A stretch of DNA of 10,101 bases from Stramenopiles sp. TOSAG23-2 (Eukaryota; Sar). The translations under genes were made by a program, and so were the position numbers. Under the pieces are notes generated by a model. It made no database searches. It had not been told where the DNA came from and saw only the letters and a list, made by a program, of their open reading frames with translations. The stretch spans positions 1-10,101 of the forward strand of contig LT650045.1 in the NCBI GenBank assembly GCA_900128395.1, given 5' to 3'. Positions 1 through 6,220 of the stretch are shown here, in pieces (the stretch's first letter is position 1; every line of letters begins with the position of its first letter).

Positions 1-202
1 TAATGGATCGTAGTAATTTATATAATGTGATAGAATCTGTTGAGAGGCTTTGTGGGGGTGGTGGTGGTGGTGGTGGTGGTGGTAAATTGTAGAGGGAGGT
101 GCGAGTATTGATACCAAAAATTATATGACTTGTAGGGGTTTTCGTAAAAATGTTTTTCGTATTTTTTTGAATTTTATCATTCTTAAATAGAGTATTAACT
201 TT
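1..202. other. 3' flank of the cyclase gene
   Basis: AT-rich noncoding sequence lies beyond the cyclase stop (TAA, read on the minus strand from 205 to 203). I see no canonical AATAAA or ATTAAA on the minus strand here. The only notable structure is the (GGT)9 tract, and the poly(A) site is therefore unassigned. Confidence 0.6.
57..83 (+). repeat. (GGT)9 microsatellite
   Basis: Nine perfect GGT copies follow a G5 run, about 120 bp past the cyclase stop codon in its 3' flank. If the cyclase transcript extends this far it would carry an ACC repeat, while the plus strand is GG-rich and could form a two-tetrad G-quadruplex. No function is evident. Confidence 0.95.
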
Positions 203-3200
203 TTACGACTCTCCTTCACCTGATTCCTCTTGCATCTTTTTCATTATAGCTTGCATACCCATCAATACAGCCATATCGCCTTCTACTTTTATCAATTGTT
301 GTCCCATGCCAGTCATAAAATCTAGCTCTTTGCTACGTAATTTACCAAATGTTTCTAATGTCATGGATATGGTGGCATTGGCTTCCACATCTTCAGTTTT
401 CACATCCATTGTACCAGCTGTACCATCAAATATAACTACTCCGACATTTTCAAAATCCATTTTTAAAATGCTTGTAAAACCAACATTTTTACCTTGTAGA
501 GCTTCTTTTGCTTTGGTGACAAACATGTGGAATCCAGCATTTTTCTTTGCATCTTCTAATTTTTTTTTAGGTATTGATGTTCCACCCGTCAGGCCACGTA
601 ATTCTTTTTTCAATTTTTTTATTTCCGCCATTATAGCATCTTCAGCATCATCATCTTCGTCGTCAAGTGCTTGACTTAATCGAGCTTTTGCATCCGCAAT
701 AGAAGCCTTTACAGCATCTATTTTTGCTTGGTCAACAGCATTTGTTGAACCATCTTCTTCCATCTTCTTCTGTAATGCTTTCTTCTCTTTTCGCAAAGCC
801 TTATATTTTGCCCGTGCCGCATCAACTGCATTATCATCATCTTCTTCCCCAGCTAAATCGTTAATTTCAGCTTTTGCGTCGATTATTGCTTGTTCCAGTT
901 GAGCCATTTTCTCTTGATCAGTCAATTCTACAACTTCTTCAACTGGTTTCTCCGGTACAAAGGTCAAATCAACTGCCTTTAACTCACCACTTTTTAGCTT
1001 TTCTAAAAATATCTTTTGCTGGTGTACTTGATATGAATACTCAAGATTTTTAAATTTTTGAAGACCTTCACTTAAAGCGTCCACATCACCTTTCCAACGC
1101 GCAATTTCACATTGAAGAATAAGTACATCCAGAGGAAGGCAATCTAATTCAATTGCATATTCCAGGGATTCTTCCAATTTTGTAAAAGCTTTCGCATATG
1201 GACGATCTTCTAAAGCCAACGTTATTTGTGCAGCATATGCTTGCATGCCGCATCGAAAAGTGCCAGGATTAATCTGGCCAAACATGTCAATATTTTGTCT
1301 CATAGCAATTAATGACTCTTTAAATATTGAATCGACATCTGGAGTGTCCTTCAAGCGGTTGTAAAGTGCAAGAGTAACAACAACTTTTGTGTGAAGAACT
1401 TCAAGATGGGTAAGGATCATGGCCAGGCCCGCACCTTTTTCTAGGTCAGCCTTACAATACGATTCACAAGCATCCCAATCGCCATCAAAATATGCAGCAA
1501 TGGCCAATCCTGCGTCTATAAACCCTGCCCAATTTGATTGAGGGTATGTATCAACCGTCCCTGGAAAGAGTGGTGCCATATCTCGAAGAAGCAATGCATG
1601 CGATTTGATCATTTTAGAATCTGCCATAACATATCCAGCCATAATGAAGCAAGCTTGAGTTTGCGAGTAAAGTACAGCTTTTTGATCTTGTAACGCTTCA
1701 GAATCACATCTTACATTTTTTAATCGGTTAATAAAATGGCGAGCAGTTTTTATGTCTCCTAATGATATTAGCCCAAAACTTAGATGCCATAAATTGTTAT
1801 TTTGCTGGAATGCATATTTTAAATTTCCGTCAATTAGTGGCAATGCTTCATGCATTTTGGGAACTGCAGCTTTTACCATTTCGGGTGCTATGACAACATA
1901 CCAGAAGAAAGGCATTGCTATACAATCAGCTCGAAAATGGGGTTTTAATCTTTCACATGTAAATAAAACGTTCAATCGGCGGTAAATCCTGTTGACTAAG
2001 CTGGTATCTGTTTTGATCAAATGCGCAGCATTTGCAATTGGCCAAAAAACATGCATATTAAACCATATATCAATATTATTTTGCTTGTATGCATTGATTA
2101 AACCATAATACCTGTACCATTCACTCACAGAGATTAACTCTTCATCAGTATATCCATACTTCTCTTTAAATTGCTTCTTTAATCGACCAGTGGCTTGACG
2201 GGCAAACTGCCAAGCGATTAAAACCTTTGCTTTAGCAATCCCATCAAATTCCCCCTGCAATTGAGTAGGTATTTCATCAAGTTCACTGTATTCACGCATC
2301 ATCTTTTCAAGAGATGCTTTTGATCGTTTTTGAGGAAGAAATGATGGATCATTTAACACATGCATAGCATCCCACATAATACGTGCTGCAGTTGGATTGT
2401 CTCCAAAAGCTGCTCTGGCCTGACCCAATAGCGCCATCCAGTATGGTACTCGTTTCGAAGAACTTCCTTTGCTATAAGCAATTGCTTGACTTAATGAGTT
2501 AACGCATTCTTTATAAGCACCAATCTCAAATGCTTTCAATGCTGCATTTTGTAACATATCGCATCCACGATCGACTTCACCACTTCTCAACCAATGAAAT
2601 GCTAATACGTCCATTTCGAATTTCACAGAAGAGCCTTCATACTCTAATACAATTGATTTATGCACTTGTCGTCGCTGTGAATCAAGCATTAAGTTATGTG
2701 CACACTCAGTAATAATCTGGTGTGTAAATTTCATCATTTTGCTGACTGACTCACCAGTAACTGCAACAACTAAACCACGAGCAGCCAATGTTGCCAATGT
2801 ATTGAGTAAATGATTTTTATCGCTTGAGGATAAAAATTGCGGCGCAACATTCAGTAAATTTTCTTGACGAAATTCAAATCCAAAACATGAGCAAACTTTA
2901 ATCAAAACTTTTGCTTCTTCGTCTAAACTGTCAATACGCTCATGTACAGTATCCATAATAGAACTTGGAAATTTGATAGAATTTATATCACCATTAAAAA
3001 ATATATTTCCATCATCGTCTCGTTTCACCATATCGCGTTCTTTCAGCCAATTTGTCATGGAGGATAAATACATTGGAATGCCTCCAGCTTTTTGATCCAT
3101 TAAGCTGACAAATTCGTCACTGACTTTGTCGACACTAACATCCAACGTTTTTGCAATTAAAGCTCGCATTGTGTCTTGGTTCATAGTTCCTAGTTCCATA

Positions 3201-5416
3201 AGTTTTATACTGCTATTCTCTTTTAAGGCTGCCAAAATGCGTGAAAATTTTACACGATCATCGTCTTCAAGCCATTCATCTTCAAGTATTTCTTCTTCAG
3301 ATTTCAACGCTTTATCAACTCCACCGGCTTTTTGTTGAGATATCATATTTGGTGGGCGAGTTACAATCATTACCATAGCACCTACTGTAAGTTGTGGCAA
3401 TACCATTTGTAACATAATCCATGATTGTGAATCAATCCAATGAGCATCTTCGAATACAAAAATAGTATTTTCCAGGCTTTGGAAAATTTTCAAACAAACT
3501 TGAGCAGCTCGTGCTTCAAGACGACCGTGCTCCAACTGCGCGCCATTTGAGTCACGCTTTGCCAAAGTAGGTAACATAATGCCAAGCGCATTAATATCAT
3601 CTTCTTCCAGCTGATAGTTGTATTTTAAAGCAAGAACTTCGCCATATGATGGAGATGATGATAAATTTGCCGCAGCAGTTAAAATTTGACCAAATGCAAA
3701 ATATGGTGTCTGTTTTTCAATTGCTGAACCAGTGCCCATTAAAAATCGGACATTATCACTCAGCGCTTCTCGTTGTAATTGCCATACAATAGCACTTTTG
3801 CCCATACCGGCTAAACCTTCCAAAATGTATGCACCGCCTTTTTTATCCTCTAGCATTGAATTTAAACCAGCTCTAAGAGTTTTCATTTCACCTTCCCTAC
3901 CAACAAAAACTCCTTTCTCCAATTCATCTTGGTTTTTATGACGTACAGCACCCGCTTTACGACCATACGGTTTCAATGCGCGAAATGTGCCATCTTTTCC
4001 TTTCACTTCAATTGGATTTGACATATCATATCCAATATAATTTTGTGTTGCATTGTAAACACGTTCACTTACCAGGATTTTTCCTTTTTCCGCCTTTCCC
4101 ATTAGTCGGGCGGCCATGTTAGTTTCTGCTCCCATAACTACGAAATCATTACGTGATGGATGACCACATATCCCAGTAAAACACTGTCCCATCGAGATGC
4201 CAACTTTACAATGATCTCCTAACGAAGAACATGCGGAGGAAGCTTCCAAAGCAAACAATACAGCCCTTAACGCATCTACCTCGGTAATTCTTGTAATACC
4301 AAAGCATGCAATCAAAGTACATCCTTTGTCTTCAAATAAAAAATCGCGCATTTGGCCCTCAAATTTGGCTAGGACAGACCTGAGAGCGGAATAAACGTCA
4401 TTTAGATGCGCCTCACTCACACCTTTTGAAGTTACAGATGCTTTTGCCAAGTCTGGCAAAGAAAGAAACACAATAACAACACGCCTTCGTTCATTTTCGA
4501 ACTGGGCGCCACTTCCCTTTGCGCGAACTATTGGCGGGATGTATGACGCTGCAATCTCTGGGCATGTTGATAGTTCAGCAGTATATGTATCAATCATACT
4601 ACCACGTTTTGAAATTCTTTTTTTTAGTTTATCTTTCTCTTCTTCTTCCTCAATCATCCCTTCAAGGTCTGTATCTCGAGTAAGCACAAGTCCACCAAAA
4701 CCTTTGACTGTACCAGCTTTTGCTTTGTCTAAAAGCCCTGAAGCAATCTTCATCTGCCTTCCAGCAATTAAAAACCATCTCTGCTTACTACGTTCAAATT
4801 CAGCCCTAGACATCGTTGTTTCATCTGTCTTCTTCATGCGTTGCCTTGCGCTATTTGACCTAGGAGAGGAGCCTCGTAATTCTTTTAAATGGATACGCTG
4901 AAGAGTACCAGAACCAGATAATCCTCCATGCAAATCAAGCTCCGGGTTTGTCACTTTAATAATTTTTAGCATCTCAACCGCGCATTCCTTTGCTCGTTCG
5001 AAAGATGCTTCGTCTCCTTCGTCCTCTGGGTCTGTCGGTATTGCTGAAAACGTACATATTAAACAATCGCCGGCGATTTTTACAACTTCGCCTTCGTGGC
5101 GATGAGTAACATTAACTAGTGCACTAATTGCTGCTGACATTTGTGACGCAAATTCCTCTGCACCTTTTGCATCACCATGCTTAGTTGTCAACTTTTCGCC
5201 TAACGCTGTAAAGCCAGATATATCTGCTAATAATATACATGCCTCTACCAACTGTTTTGATGGAGCATCTGGAAGTCTTCCTAACTTGGCAATTTCCAGT
5301 CTGACGCTACGAGGAATAAGCCCTGCTTGTTTTGGGCTAATAAACTCCGTAATTGCATTGTTGTTATCATTTCTATTTCCTGGTAAAGCCAATTCTACTT
5401 TGTATCTTTCTGCCAT
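203..5416 (-). CDS. Soluble adenylyl cyclase (ADCY10-like) with C-terminal SCP2 domain
   Basis: This 1737-residue intracellular enzyme is predicted to convert ATP to cAMP. Cyclase domain C1 (about 57-250) has both metal-binding Asp residues, D65 (LLADISGFT) and D117 (KIAGDCLI). Their 52-residue spacing matches D47/D99 of human soluble cyclase as I recall it. Domain C2 (about 311-485) supplies K364 (EDKGC), N433 and R437 (NMAAR). A STAND-type ATPase follows (about 501-690): VGRE at 505-508, Walker A GLAGMGKS at 534-541 and Walker B FVFEDAHW at 653-660. Residues 740-1480 are a winged-helix/TPR-like helical region, with FTHQ...RRQVH at 897-919. Then come a charged linker (1495-1615) and an SCP2 domain (about 1619-1733). 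Human ADCY10 is about 1610 residues and lacks the last two parts. The start was chosen as the first ATG, with A at -3 and G at +4 and no other ATG in the 118 nt upstream. No signal peptide, membrane segment or PTS1 is visible. The cyclase family call is firm. Activity is inferred, because some substrate and effector residues differ. Confidence 0.95.
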   Translation of the reverse strand: MAERYKVELALPGNRNDNNNAITEFISPKQAGLIPRSVRLEIAKLGRLPDAPSKQLVEACILLADISGFTALGEKLTTKHGDAKGAEEFASQMSAAISALVNVTHRHEGEVVKIAGDCLICTFSAIPTDPEDEGDEASFERAKECAVEMLKIIKVTNPELDLHGGLSGSGTLQRIHLKELRGSSPRSNSARQRMKKTDETTMSRAEFERSKQRWFLIAGRQMKIASGLLDKAKAGTVKGFGGLVLTRDTDLEGMIEEEEEKDKLKKRISKRGSMIDTYTAELSTCPEIAASYIPPIVRAKGSGAQFENERRRVVIVFLSLPDLAKASVTSKGVSEAHLNDVYSALRSVLAKFEGQMRDFLFEDKGCTLIACFGITRITEVDALRAVLFALEASSACSSLGDHCKVGISMGQCFTGICGHPSRNDFVVMGAETNMAARLMGKAEKGKILVSERVYNATQNYIGYDMSNPIEVKGKDGTFRALKPYGRKAGAVRHKNQDELEKGVFVGREGEMKTLRAGLNSMLEDKKGGAYILEGLAGMGKSAIVWQLQREALSDNVRFLMGTGSAIEKQTPYFAFGQILTAAANLSSSPSYGEVLALKYNYQLEEDDINALGIMLPTLAKRDSNGAQLEHGRLEARAAQVCLKIFQSLENTIFVFEDAHWIDSQSWIMLQMVLPQLTVGAMVMIVTRPPNMISQQKAGGVDKALKSEEEILEDEWLEDDDRVKFSRILAALKENSSIKLMELGTMNQDTMRALIAKTLDVSVDKVSDEFVSLMDQKAGGIPMYLSSMTNWLKERDMVKRDDDGNIFFNGDINSIKFPSSIMDTVHERIDSLDEEAKVLIKVCSCFGFEFRQENLLNVAPQFLSSSDKNHLLNTLATLAARGLVVAVTGESVSKMMKFTHQIITECAHNLMLDSQRRQVHKSIVLEYEGSSVKFEMDVLAFHWLRSGEVDRGCDMLQNAALKAFEIGAYKECVNSLSQAIAYSKGSSSKRVPYWMALLGQARAAFGDNPTAARIMWDAMHVLNDPSFLPQKRSKASLEKMMREYSELDEIPTQLQGEFDGIAKAKVLIAWQFARQATGRLKKQFKEKYGYTDEELISVSEWYRYYGLINAYKQNNIDIWFNMHVFWPIANAAHLIKTDTSLVNRIYRRLNVLFTCERLKPHFRADCIAMPFFWYVVIAPEMVKAAVPKMHEALPLIDGNLKYAFQQNNNLWHLSFGLISLGDIKTARHFINRLKNVRCDSEALQDQKAVLYSQTQACFIMAGYVMADSKMIKSHALLLRDMAPLFPGTVDTYPQSNWAGFIDAGLAIAAYFDGDWDACESYCKADLEKGAGLAMILTHLEVLHTKVVVTLALYNRLKDTPDVDSIFKESLIAMRQNIDMFGQINPGTFRCGMQAYAAQITLALEDRPYAKAFTKLEESLEYAIELDCLPLDVLILQCEIARWKGDVDALSEGLQKFKNLEYSYQVHQQKIFLEKLKSGELKAVDLTFVPEKPVEEVVELTDQEKMAQLEQAIIDAKAEINDLAGEEDDDNAVDAARAKYKALRKEKKALQKKMEEDGSTNAVDQAKIDAVKASIADAKARLSQALDDEDDDAEDAIMAEIKKLKKELRGLTGGTSIPKKKLEDAKKNAGFHMFVTKAKEALQGKNVGFTSILKMDFENVGVVIFDGTAGTMDVKTEDVEANATISMTLETFGKLRSKELDFMTGMGQQLIKVEGDMAVLMGMQAIMKKMQEESGEGES
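218..562 (-). other. SCP2 (sterol carrier protein 2) domain at the cyclase C-terminus
   Basis: Residues about 1619-1733 fit the SCP2 fold pattern. There is an N-terminal helix, then strands around ILKMDFENVGVVIFDG (1650-1665). The polar DVKTEDVEANATISMT stretch (1671-1686) matches the family's 'ADCTITM' region. Next is the ETFGKLRSKELD helix, and the family-typical LIKVEGDMAVLMGMQAI segment (1708-1724, compare 'LKITGNMGLAMKLQ'). SCP2 domains bind sterols, fatty acyl chains or other lipids in a hydrophobic tunnel. They are often peroxisomal, but this protein ends in GES and has no PTS1. The domain is in the same uninterrupted frame as the cyclase, so this is a genuine fusion unless the assembly is wrong. 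Confidence 0.88.
572..934 (-). other. Charged, internally duplicated helical linker of the cyclase
   Basis: Residues about 1495-1615 are rich in Ala, Lys, Glu and Asp, without Pro or Gly-rich stretches in the helical parts, and are predicted to be coiled coil or helical hairpins. Two units repeat with an exact 62-residue offset. The first has DAKA at 1513-1516 and EDDD at 1525-1528. The second has DAKA at 1575-1578 and EDDD at 1587-1590. A Lys-rich helix follows each. Each unit looks like two helices joined by an acidic turn. The segment links the helical region to the SCP2 domain and could act as a spacer or oligomerisation element. Confidence 0.75.
3347..3916 (-). other. STAND-type P-loop ATPase domain of the cyclase
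   Basis: Residues about 501-690 begin with VGRE (505-508) and carry a complete Walker A (GLAGMGKS, 534-541, with K540) and a Walker B (FVFEDAHWID, 653-662). A sensor-like MIVTRPP follows at 683-689. This order, directly after paired cyclase domains and before a TPR-like helical region, is the hallmark of animal and protist soluble adenylyl cyclases. It is also shared with bacterial cyclase-ATPase regulators. All nucleotide-binding residues look intact, so the domain probably binds ATP. Its role in gating cyclase activity is not established from sequence. Confidence 0.9.
3962..4486 (-). other. Cyclase C2 domain
   Basis: Residues about 311-485 form the second catalytic domain. It contributes the purine pocket and the transition-state residues of the C1/C2 heterodimer. 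The phosphate-contacting Lys (K364 in EDKGC) and the N433/R437 pair in NMAAR are conserved. The human adenine-recognising Thr (T405, seven residues before the Asn) is replaced by V426 in this protein. M439 matches human M418. Residue roles are recalled from the published human enzyme, and the alignment was done by eye. Confidence 0.85.
4667..5248 (-). other. Cyclase C1 domain, with an internal insertion
   Basis: Residues about 57-250 of the cyclase form the first catalytic domain. Metal ligands D65 and D117 and the adjacent K113 are present. HGGLSGSG (163-170) and WFLIAGRQ (214-221) are normally close together in class III C1 domains. Here they are separated by about 43 mostly polar, basic residues (171-213, bases 4778-4906). 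The insert keeps the frame. The one GT-AG pair I tried, at its edges, would break the frame, so I read it as protein, not as a retained intron. In an ungapped alignment through FLIAG, the human bicarbonate-binding Arg (R176) corresponds to S226. Confidence 0.8.
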
Positions 5417-5440
5417 TATTTTTACAAGCCTCTTTCTAAA

Positions 5441-5448
5441 TATTTATA
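5441..5448 (-). promoter_or_regulatory. TATAAATA element upstream of the cyclase gene
   Basis: Read on the minus strand, the bases spell TATAAATA, about 25 nt before the cyclase ATG. As a TATA box it would place transcription start almost at the ATG, giving a very short leader. In an AT-rich region the match could be chance. Confidence 0.3.
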
Positions 5449-5594
5449 GTGAAAAAGTTATAAATACAGATATGTTGTGATTGATATGATACGTTGGCTC
5501 TAGGATAATGTAGTATAAGTTTCGTTTTGGATCTCATTAGTAAATATTTTGATTCATTTCTAATTATTTATCGTTTATCGTTGGGTTTTTTATT

Positions 5595-5713
5595 ATGAAA
5601 AAAAAGGTGGTTCGAGGCTCGTATTTTTAGTGCTGTGTAGTGCTAATTTGGGATATGGAAAAAGGTGGTTGTACGAGACTCGTATTTTTAGTGCTGTGTA
5701 GCGCTATTTTGGG
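5595..5713 (+). repeat. Two-copy imperfect tandem duplication, period about 61 bp
   Basis: Unit 1 (about 5595-5652) and unit 2 (about 5655-5713) share an A-rich start, GGTGGTT, CGAG[GA]CTCG and an identical 21-bp core (5620-5640 and 5681-5701) containing GTATTTTTAGTGCTG. They differ by small indels and substitutions, for example TAGTGCTA against TAGCGCTA near the end. The duplication lies between the two promoters and could be a regulatory module or a relic of a small repeat element. Confidence 0.9.
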
Positions 5714-5777
5714 TTAACCACAGAGACAAAATCTTCTAAAATCGATTTAGCATTTACCGGAAAAGCATAATTTTTTT

Positions 5778-5794
5778 AGTCCGAAGTCCGAAGT
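5778..5794 (+). repeat. 7-bp tandem repeat AGTCCGA
   Basis: AGTCCGA occurs twice in tandem, followed by a partial AGT, for 17 bp in all. It lies 40 bp before the CACGTG cluster. The length is modest, but it sits in a region with several other 7-8 bp tandem duplications. Confidence 0.7.
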
Positions 5795-5835
5795 TACCTA
5801 TATTAATATACTAGTGTAGTAACTATACTTCGCCA

Positions 5836-5860
5836 CCACGTGACCACGTGACCACGTGGT
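5836..5860. promoter_or_regulatory. Triple CACGTG (G-box/E-box) array
   Basis: CACGTG palindromes lie at 5837-5842, 5845-5850 and 5853-5858, spaced exactly 8 bp apart as CCACGTGA repeats. The last sits in a perfect 10-bp palindrome, ACCACGTGGT (5851-5860). CACGTG is the core site of eukaryotic bHLH and many bZIP factors. Three phased copies between divergent genes strongly suggest a transcription factor binding cluster that could act in both directions. Confidence 0.7.
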
Positions 5861-5899
5861 ATACGGTAAATAAAAAATGGAAAAATAATAATAAATCGG

Positions 5900-5926
5900 T
5901 TCACGCGTTCACGCGCACCGCGCACC
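5900..5926. promoter_or_regulatory. GC-rich CACGCG / GCGCACC repeat block
   Basis: TTCACGCG occurs twice in tandem (5900-5907 and 5908-5915), overlapping two tandem GCGCACC units (5913-5919 and 5920-5926). The junction contains ACGCGT (5903-5908), the MluI cell-cycle box core in yeast. The block sits about 45 bp right of the CACGTG array and directly before a TATA-like sequence, a position expected for a proximal promoter of the FN3 gene. Confidence 0.55.
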
Positions 5927-5931
5927 CAGAC

Positions 5932-5939
5932 TTTATATT
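5932..5939 (+). promoter_or_regulatory. TATA-like element of the FN3 gene
   Basis: TTTATATT lies immediately right of the GC-rich block. If used, transcription would start near 5960-5970, giving a leader of about 250 nt that contains no ATG. This fits the downstream sequence, but AT-rich background makes such matches common. Confidence 0.35.
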
Positions 5940-5940
5940 G

Positions 5941-6220
5941 TTGTTATTATACTAATACGACTCTTTATCTTTACTACAATAAAGTGCATAAAATTAAAAT
6001 CATACTTATTAATACTTCAATTTTACAAAAGTAAATCACAAAACAAACATTACCATCCATCTATCATTTATCAATCACCCATCCCTTGATATAAACATTT
6101 CCTATAAGCAAACCATCAAACAAATCATAGAAATTTGTAATAAATATATATCCTTCTGGTTCAGACCGTTATATCTATATATATATATTATTACCATTTT
6201 ACTACTGCATAATAATAATA
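5941..6220 (+). other. Probable 5' leader of the FN3 gene, G-poor and ATG-free
   Basis: On the plus strand the last upstream ATG is at 5877-5879, and none follows until the start at 6221. The stretch 6001-6120 contains only three G residues. The leader ends in a TA run (6176-6188) and an AATAATAATA stretch directly before the ATG. Such an unstructured leader fits scanning initiation at the first ATG. Confidence 0.5.

Larger units (their letters stand above)
5417..6220. promoter_or_regulatory. Bidirectional (head-to-head) intergenic region
   Basis: This 804-bp gap separates the start codons of two divergently transcribed genes. No convincing ORF or RNA gene lies in it. From left to right it contains a TATA-like element near the cyclase start, a 61-bp-period duplication, a 7-bp tandem repeat, three CACGTG palindromes, a GC-rich CACGCG block, a plus-strand TATA-like element and the leader of the FN3 gene. 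The cluster of palindromes and GC-rich repeats at about 5830-5930 stands out sharply from AT-rich surroundings and is the most likely shared control region. Confidence 0.75.

Noticed and set aside
139-161. Direct repeat TTTTCGTA, twice, downstream of the cyclase stop.
   Set aside because: It is short and T-rich in an AT-rich flank, with no supporting context.
306-674. Plus-strand ORF of 122 codons inside the cyclase gene.
   Set aside because: It is an antisense shadow of the SCP2 domain and linker. The poly-Ser end reflects Asp/Glu codons on the other strand, and no domain is visible.
4778-4906. Possible unspliced intron forming the C1 insertion.
   Set aside because: The segment has no stop and its length is a multiple of three. 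The GT at G170 paired with the CAG at Q212 would shift the frame. I did not test all other GT-AG pairs.
5753-5870. Inverted 7-bp repeat TTTACCG / CGGTAAA flanking the CACGTG region.
   Set aside because: The arms are only 7 bp and more than 100 bp apart, which is easily expected by chance. There is no terminal-repeat or target-duplication pattern.
5417-6220. CRISPR array, tRNA or mobile element in the intergenic repeats.
   Set aside because: There are only two copies of the 61-bp unit with no spacer pattern. I saw no cloverleaf and no transposase or terminal repeats.
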